Part shown: in pieces, positions 58,923-64,000 of the stretch
How the letters are laid out: every line of letters begins with the position of its first letter
Numbering within the stretch: the first letter of the stretch is position 1
NCBI GenBank assembly: GCA_028283655.1
Contig: JAPWKE010000003.1
Coordinates: 2,666,001-2,730,000, forward strand
Direction: 5' to 3'
Length of the DNA: 64,000 bases
DNA from: Acidobacteriaceae bacterium
GTDB taxonomy: Bacteria > Acidobacteriota > Terriglobia > Terriglobales > Acidobacteriaceae
The notes under the pieces: generated by a model
Databases searched by the model: none
Told to the model about the DNA's origin: nothing
What the model saw: the letters and a program-made list of their open reading frames with translations, nothing else
Translations under genes and position numbers: made by a program

Positions 58923-61400
58923 CTAAGGACGAGCACCCAACGCGCCCGTCCTGGCCGCAACAGACAGTGGTGTGACGATCGGTGTCGCTGCCCCCACAAA
59001 CTCTGTTACAGACGCTCCGTTTGTGCCGATCGTACCGGACGTATTCGTTCCGGTATTCAGCACCCACACATTCCCTGAAGGGTCGACGACGACATCCATC
59101 GTCGCCTGCATATCCGCCTTCTGGAAGCCCCCACCTGTGGGACACCCAGCAGCGCTGGAACATGCGGTGCTCGGTGCAGCGCCGACAGGCGAAACCGCCT
59201 TGTAAGTAACCGTCGTACCCGACACCGTAGGGTTCACGGCGACCAGGCCATAAACGCCAGCCGAAGTCTCAGGCCAGTACTCCCCCATCCACATCACGCC
59301 GGCACCATCGACCGCCACAGCACGCGTTCCGTTGAGACCGCCGAGATACTGGGCCGACGAGGATCCCGCACCCGCCACAGCAGTTGCCGCAGGAACAAAG
59401 CGCTCTGCCTTCGCAATCGCTGTCGATGAGTTCGTGCAGCAAGCCGTGCCCGTGAAGATGGTGTTCGATGCGCCAATCGCAAGACCGTAGGAAGCCGAAG
59501 CCAGCCCAGTATTCGCGGTGGTGTAAGCGCCTGCTCCCGTAGCGCGAGCCGCACCCGAGTCCGATGTAGTAGCGACGTCCGCAGTGCTAACGGCTCCTGT
59601 GAAGCTCGTGCCGTTGGCAGCCGTCAGCACGATCCGCTGGCCGTTAAACTGCGTTCCAGCCGTCAGCCCGGAGATCGTGACCGTCTGACCTACGACAAAG
59701 GAGTTCGTCGCGGTAAAGGTGACAGCACCACTGGAGACCGTGTATGCAGTAATAGCTGCGCTCAAGGGGTACGCCGAAAGCATACTGGATACCGAGCCAG
59801 TGATGCCAAAGACTCGCCCAACCGTATCGGTTTGCAAGTTATTGAGCTGGATGGCGCTGGAGCTGCCGCCCGCATAAAAGCTGCTGGCCGCCGCAACAGA
59901 AGTTGCCGTGCTGAGGCTCAGCGTTCCAACGGTAGGCGCAACAAATTCGTAGAGCGAAGAACCAGCAGCTGACGAGGTATAGAAGACGTTGCCATCAAGG
60001 TCGGAGGTAATTCCATAGACCTGCGCAGCGGGCGTATATCCCAGCGGGGTCGACGTACCTGCTGGCCATTCCGCGATAGCATTTGTCAACGTTCCGTGGC
60101 TGTAAGCTGCCCATACGTTACCCGAAGGATCGATCGTGATGTTCTGGCCATAGGTCTGCGCTGTACCCGACTGCGCGTTTGGAACAACGCAGGCAACAGG
60201 AACGCCGATCGGGCTCAACTCCACAATCGCAGCCTTGGATACCGATCCATTCACGATGAAGATATTGCCCTCTGCATCAACAGCTGCGCGGGTCGGGACA
60301 TCAAAATAGCCTGCGCCACCGAAGCCGTTGCTGGAGCATCCCCCTGCGGTCATCTTGTACGTCACACCGATCGTCCAGTCCGTAGGAGCAGTCGCAATCG
60401 TTGGTTGAAACGGTGACGTTGATGCCGCCAGATTAAAGAGGCAACCGATATTCGTTGTCGGCCCAGTGCCGCAGGAGGTGAACGTGCCTGCCCCCGTGGG
60501 GTTGGTTGCCATGTAGTACGCGGCCTGCAGGGTATCTACAGGCTTCGCGCCGGTGGTACTCAGCGCACCCGCAAACAACTGCGCACAAGCAGCACTGGCG
60601 GAGGTCTGCGTATTCACGCAAGCCGCCAGGATGTCAGCCATTGTGTTGACCTTGCCCGCTTCCGGAGTCGCCGTAATCTGCACCGTCGACGTCGAGGCCG
60701 AGCTACCGGAGTGGATCGTGGACGCCGTCATCAGGTTGGCAACCCCGGCGACTGCGTTGTTGAGTCCCACGGCAGCCTGTGGCGTAGAAGTCGACACATT
60801 CGAGCCATTCGTGCCGATCAACTCAGAACCTGCAGTCGCGCCAGTTGCATTCATATAAGGAGCTAGGGCAAACGCCGCAGCCACCGTGGACACTTCGTTC
60901 ACAATAACGAAGGTGCTGTTGCTCACAGTAGAGCAGGCGCCAAGTGCAGCCATCAGAACAATGGCCGAGTTCGTATTGGCGCTGTCGTTGATGTGATTGC
61001 CAAGGCTGTTGCCACCAGAAGAGATCAGATAGAGCTGCGGATCATCCGACGTCGATGGACAGGCCCAGGTGTTCCCCGAGCCACTTGAGGTGCCGTTCGT
61101 TGCGCTCTTCACAAAGGAGAACGCTCCATCCGGGTCAGAGGTCGTCGTTGTCGCCAGCAAAGTACCTGCCGAACCATAGCCCGTCGTGCCTGCAGACCAA
61201 AGCTGCACCGTAGCAAAGGCTACCGGTTGCTGACCGCCGTAAAGCGAACCATGAATCGTTGCCTCAGAGCTGTAGGTGTTCACATCGTTTGATACGGCCG
61301 CCCCAATGCCACATCCCGAAACAAGCACCGACAATCCGATGGTTGCAGCTCCGGCAAGAATACGTCGCATTGCTCGCATGGCATTCTCTTGCGTTTTCAT
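58923..61400 (-). CDS. NHL/beta-propeller-like surface lipoprotein
   Basis: This 825-residue protein has AGGAG eight bases before the ATG. A signal peptide ends in the lipobox VLVSGC. A carboxypeptidase-regulatory-like segment (ATIHGSLYGGQQPVAFATVQLWSAG) comes first, then an Ala/Ser/Thr-rich helical region. Propeller-type repeats follow (AAVDAEGNIFIVNGSVSKAAIVELSPIG; ITIDPSGNVWAAYSHG; GITSDLDGNVFYTSS; DVVVDPSGNVWVLNTG). It ends EFVGAATPIVTPL...GALGARP, which is usual for this group in acidobacteria. It probably displays on the outer surface; binding target unknown. Confidence 0.8.
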   Translation of the reverse strand: MKTQENAMRAMRRILAGAATIGLSVLVSGCGIGAAVSNDVNTYSSEATIHGSLYGGQQPVAFATVQLWSAGTTGYGSAGTLLATTTTSDPDGAFSFVKSATNGTSSGSGNTWACPSTSDDPQLYLISSGGNSLGNHINDSANTNSAIVLMAALGACSTVSNSTFVIVNEVSTVAAAFALAPYMNATGATAGSELIGTNGSNVSTSTPQAAVGLNNAVAGVANLMTASTIHSGSSASTSTVQITATPEAGKVNTMADILAACVNTQTSASAACAQLFAGALSTTGAKPVDTLQAAYYMATNPTGAGTFTSCGTGPTTNIGCLFNLAASTSPFQPTIATAPTDWTIGVTYKMTAGGCSSNGFGGAGYFDVPTRAAVDAEGNIFIVNGSVSKAAIVELSPIGVPVACVVPNAQSGTAQTYGQNITIDPSGNVWAAYSHGTLTNAIAEWPAGTSTPLGYTPAAQVYGITSDLDGNVFYTSSAAGSSLYEFVAPTVGTLSLSTATSVAAASSFYAGGSSSAIQLNNLQTDTVGRVFGITGSVSSMLSAYPLSAAITAYTVSSGAVTFTATNSFVVGQTVTISGLTAGTQFNGQRIVLTAANGTSFTGAVSTADVATTSDSGAARATGAGAYTTANTGLASASYGLAIGASNTIFTGTACCTNSSTAIAKAERFVPAATAVAGAGSSSAQYLGGLNGTRAVAVDGAGVMWMGEYWPETSAGVYGLVAVNPTVSGTTVTYKAVSPVGAAPSTACSSAAGCPTGGGFQKADMQATMDVVVDPSGNVWVLNTGTNTSGTIGTNGASVTEFVGAATPIVTPLSVAARTGALGARP

Positions 61401-61443
61401 CTCTTCTTCTCCTGACCTGGATACTGCAATTTTGAATCAGCTT

Positions 61444-64000
61444 CTACGTTCCACTTAAAAATTCAACTTCATCGCCAACTGCAACTCGCCGTGGCTCGCG
61501 GGTGCTGGACACACTACCGAACGCGGAACCCGGCGTCGTTACATCTGAAGAGGTATAAAGCCCCTGTGGGTTTGTGTGGTTGAACGTGTTGAACGTCTCC
61601 ACCCGAAGCTGTCCACCGAAGCGGCGCGTAAATCGCATGTTGCGCGACAGCGAGATATCCCACTGCTGGAACCCCGGCCCGATCATGGACGTCGGCTTCG
61701 CATTTCCCACGCGCAACTGTCCCGAGGGCACATCCTTATAGGCCGCAGTATTGAACCAGCTGTCGAGCGTATGAGCCGCGTTCTTGTTTGGGTCGCCAAC
61801 CTTATCCGGACGAAGCGTAACCGAACTGCCAGAGCTCAACACACCAAGCTGTGCAGGGTCCTGTCCGCTGCTCGATGTAACTTGCGTGGCAAGGCCAGCA
61901 TCGAAGCTTGCGGTTCCGCTCAACTGCCAGTTAGCAAAGACTGCATGAGCGACCGTCTTCTTCTTCCACGGATAAGGAATGCGGTACACCCAGCTCGCGA
62001 CAAAAATCTGGCGGCGGTTGAACGGAGCCACCGAGTACTCCTGATGTGGGTTGTAGTGGTCCTGCGGAGCGTTGTTGCGGTCTGTCCCTGCATCCGTCAG
62101 CGTCTTCTGCCACGTGTAGGCCAGACGAAGCGATGAGCCGCTCGCCATGCGCTTCTCTACCGCTATCTGCAGTGAGTTGTAATTCGAACCGTACTGGTTC
62201 TGAACAACATTGATTCCGATAAAGCCCGGATAAGGGCGGTAACGATTCACGTTCGGCGTAGTGCCTGTGCTCAGCGCTGTAGTAATGCCCGTCTCCTGCG
62301 CATAAAGCCCGGGCTTCAACGTATTGATGTCCGCAATACCCAGCAGATGGGTGCCCTTTGATCCGTAGTAGCCAATATCCACCAGCATTGTCTTCGCAAA
62401 CTGCTGTTGAATATCAAAGCTCCACTGCTGCGTATAAGGAAGACGCGACGGCAACGGTGTTCCGCGAAGTGCAGGAATAGACGTGGTTGCGGTTCCGGCT
62501 GCGGGATTGGCAAACGTCGTATTCGGAACATTCAGATTGTTCAGAAAGGGGGCATTCGTAAAGATATTGTTTTCATAAATACCTGTCAGTGCAGAATCGA
62601 AGACCAGACCATAGCCGCCACGAACAGCCGTCGTGTTGCTCGCGAGCGGGCTCCACGCAAAACCTAGGCGCGGCGACAGCGTCATGTAGGACTCATTGCT
62701 CACCTTGCTGCCAAACGGCGAATTCAGGTTATTCACGATGATGCCGTTGTAAGGATCGCCCGTACCCGGAACAACCGTCGACGGCGTTGTGGTGCTGATC
62801 GTAGGTGCATTCGCCGCGATAAAGCGGTCCGGATCGAAGTTCGTCAGCATGTCGCGCTTGTCCCACGGCTGGCGGAACAACGAGTATCGAAGCCCTGCAT
62901 TGATCGTCAGCTGCGACAGAACGCGATAGTCATCCTGTCCATAGAACTCCATCTGCGATTGGCGAATGTCAGGACGCAGATCGATCGAGGTTTGCGTGAA
63001 CGTAGAGTGAGTCCCAAGCATAAAGTTTGCCCACGTCTGCTCCGTCCCGATACCCCCACTGGCTAGCGATGTCGTTGCAAAAGAGAAGCTGCCAGCATTC
63101 GTACTGCCGTTATTCTCCGTCTTCTGGTAGTAGTTCCAGGTCGCACCGAACTTCAACGTCTGCCGTCCGGTGACGTAGGTGAGGTTATCGAAGGCGTTGT
63201 AATTGCGGCTGTAATTGTCATACCCGCCGTAGCCGGTCGCGGCGCTCAGCCCCGTCATCGTCACATAAGGCACATTGCCCAGCGTGCTTTGGAATGGAAG
63301 GCTAACCTTCACGTCGCTTGCGTTTGCCTTCGCCATCAAGCCGATTGGCTGGCTATAACGCCGTCCTGAAGTGAACGCAAAAGCTGCCTCATTCAGCAGC
63401 GTCGGACGAAGTACAGACGTAAGCCGCGCCATCGCGTTTGCGCCAGGATACGAGGATTGCGTCGTCGCGACACCAGGAAGTGAGGCACTAATCTGATAGC
63501 CATACGGTTCAACCGTGTTGACCGCATCCCGAATGTAGCGAACCGTCATCGACTCCTGCGGAGAGAACGAGTGGTCGACGCGCGCCAGTTCCTGGTGCAG
63601 GTTATAGACCGAACGCCCTACAGAAACGAGCGTGTAATTCGAGGTATTCCCGTCCGGGATCTTATCGAAAATATCCTTGATGTATTCGGCGGCAATAGGA
63701 TCAGGGGTGGTAATCGAAGTGGCCGAGGTAAGACACTTGGTTCCGGCAGAATCCGAATACGACGTACATACAGGATGCGTAAACTGCCCCAACTTCATCG
63801 CAGCGGTTGGAGCAAGACCGCTCTTGGTCTGGTACATGATGATGCGACGTGCCTCTTCCGAAAAGAAGAAGAACGTGTCGTGCAACTTTGGTGCCGGACC
63901 ACCGACGGCACCGCCGAAATCGTTGTACCGCTGCGGTGGCCGAACAATGCCGCGATGGTTGTTCATCGCGTCGTTTGCATTCAACGCATCATTGCGGAAG
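61444..64000 (-). CDS. Oar-like TonB-dependent receptor, 5'-truncated by the window edge, frameshifted 3' end
   Basis: The frame runs in from the right edge (FRNDALNANDAMNNH) and contains about 852 residues of the outer-membrane barrel of an Oar-like receptor: FGGAVGGPAPKLHDTFFFF, TLKFGATWNYYQKTENNG, YGQDDYRVLSQLTINAGLRYSLFRQPWD, YTQQWSFDIQQQF. The plug and carboxypeptidase-like N-terminus are outside. The last residues after STREPR read RVAVGDEVEF then LSGT, which is unlike the family. One base removed near 61488 would give STREPRELQLAMKLNF and a stop at 61455, the canonical Oar ending with terminal Phe. This suggests a frameshift or sequencing error. Confidence 0.88.
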   Translation of the reverse strand, partial: FRNDALNANDAMNNHRGIVRPPQRYNDFGGAVGGPAPKLHDTFFFFSEEARRIIMYQTKSGLAPTAAMKLGQFTHPVCTSYSDSAGTKCLTSATSITTPDPIAAEYIKDIFDKIPDGNTSNYTLVSVGRSVYNLHQELARVDHSFSPQESMTVRYIRDAVNTVEPYGYQISASLPGVATTQSSYPGANAMARLTSVLRPTLLNEAAFAFTSGRRYSQPIGLMAKANASDVKVSLPFQSTLGNVPYVTMTGLSAATGYGGYDNYSRNYNAFDNLTYVTGRQTLKFGATWNYYQKTENNGSTNAGSFSFATTSLASGGIGTEQTWANFMLGTHSTFTQTSIDLRPDIRQSQMEFYGQDDYRVLSQLTINAGLRYSLFRQPWDKRDMLTNFDPDRFIAANAPTISTTTPSTVVPGTGDPYNGIIVNNLNSPFGSKVSNESYMTLSPRLGFAWSPLASNTTAVRGGYGLVFDSALTGIYENNIFTNAPFLNNLNVPNTTFANPAAGTATTSIPALRGTPLPSRLPYTQQWSFDIQQQFAKTMLVDIGYYGSKGTHLLGIADINTLKPGLYAQETGITTALSTGTTPNVNRYRPYPGFIGINVVQNQYGSNYNSLQIAVEKRMASGSSLRLAYTWQKTLTDAGTDRNNAPQDHYNPHQEYSVAPFNRRQIFVASWVYRIPYPWKKKTVAHAVFANWQLSGTASFDAGLATQVTSSSGQDPAQLGVLSSGSSVTLRPDKVGDPNKNAAHTLDSWFNTAAYKDVPSGQLRVGNAKPTSMIGPGFQQWDISLSRNMRFTRRFGGQLRVETFNTFNHTNPQGLYTSSDVTTPGSAFGSVSSTREPRRVAVGDEVEFLSGT

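Overview
The window looks like a chromosomal segment of an acidobacterium (Acidobacteriota, Terriglobia/Acidobacteriaceae-like). This is inferred from the moderately high GC content, an Oar-type TonB-dependent receptor, secreted lipoproteins with putative-Ig and NHL-like repeats, PadR regulation, a futalosine-pathway menaquinone gene, and small acidobacterial-type membrane proteins. No tRNA, rRNA, CRISPR array, insertion sequence or phage module was seen. About 53 protein genes are supported. Most are ordinary chromosomal genes separated by strong, often bidirectional, stem-loop terminators.

Left third (1-25 kb): a partial gene and an exported protein; an APC amino-acid permease that seems to lack a canonical start; inorganic pyrophosphatase; outer-membrane barrels; a haem block hemE - secretin-domain protein - hemH - hemY-type oxidase; a decayed DUF2239 gene; a PadR regulator with a palindromic operator; mqnC; a VapBC-type toxin-antitoxin pair; a membrane glycosyltransferase that seems to start at CTG; an RcnB-like protein; a TRIC-type channel; barrel proteins; yggS-yggU; a GH28 polygalacturonase; and a TetR/EmrB divergent pair with a dyad operator next to the transporter start.

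Middle (24-46.7 kb): guaA, a 56-residue membrane protein, leuS, a CocE-type hydrolase, endonuclease IV, small conserved proteins, a TetR/SDR pair with its own dyad operator, YjbQ, a secreted esterase, a sulfite-reductase-like flavoprotein with a structured leader, and a czcCBA-type heavy-metal RND operon preceded by a small membrane protein.

Right part (46.8-64 kb): a chitin/N-acetylglucosamine locus. A LacI-family regulator lies beside nagA-GH18 and close to a GH20 hexosaminidase and a large putative-Ig lipoprotein. Three near-identical 14-bp palindromes (TGCAAYCGRTTGCA) sit in front of lacI/nagA, GH20 and the Ig lipoprotein, defining a candidate local regulon. Next come a FadR-type GntR regulator, two tandem paralogous exported proteins with an FD(V/I)EP motif that I cannot assign to a known family, an NHL-like lipoprotein, and an Oar-like receptor running off the right edge. 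The receptor gene appears to carry a one-base frameshift that destroys its C-terminal beta-signal. The locus reads as an outer-surface glycan degradation and uptake module. The GH enzymes and NagA are well supported; the roles of the paralog pair and lipoproteins are inferred.
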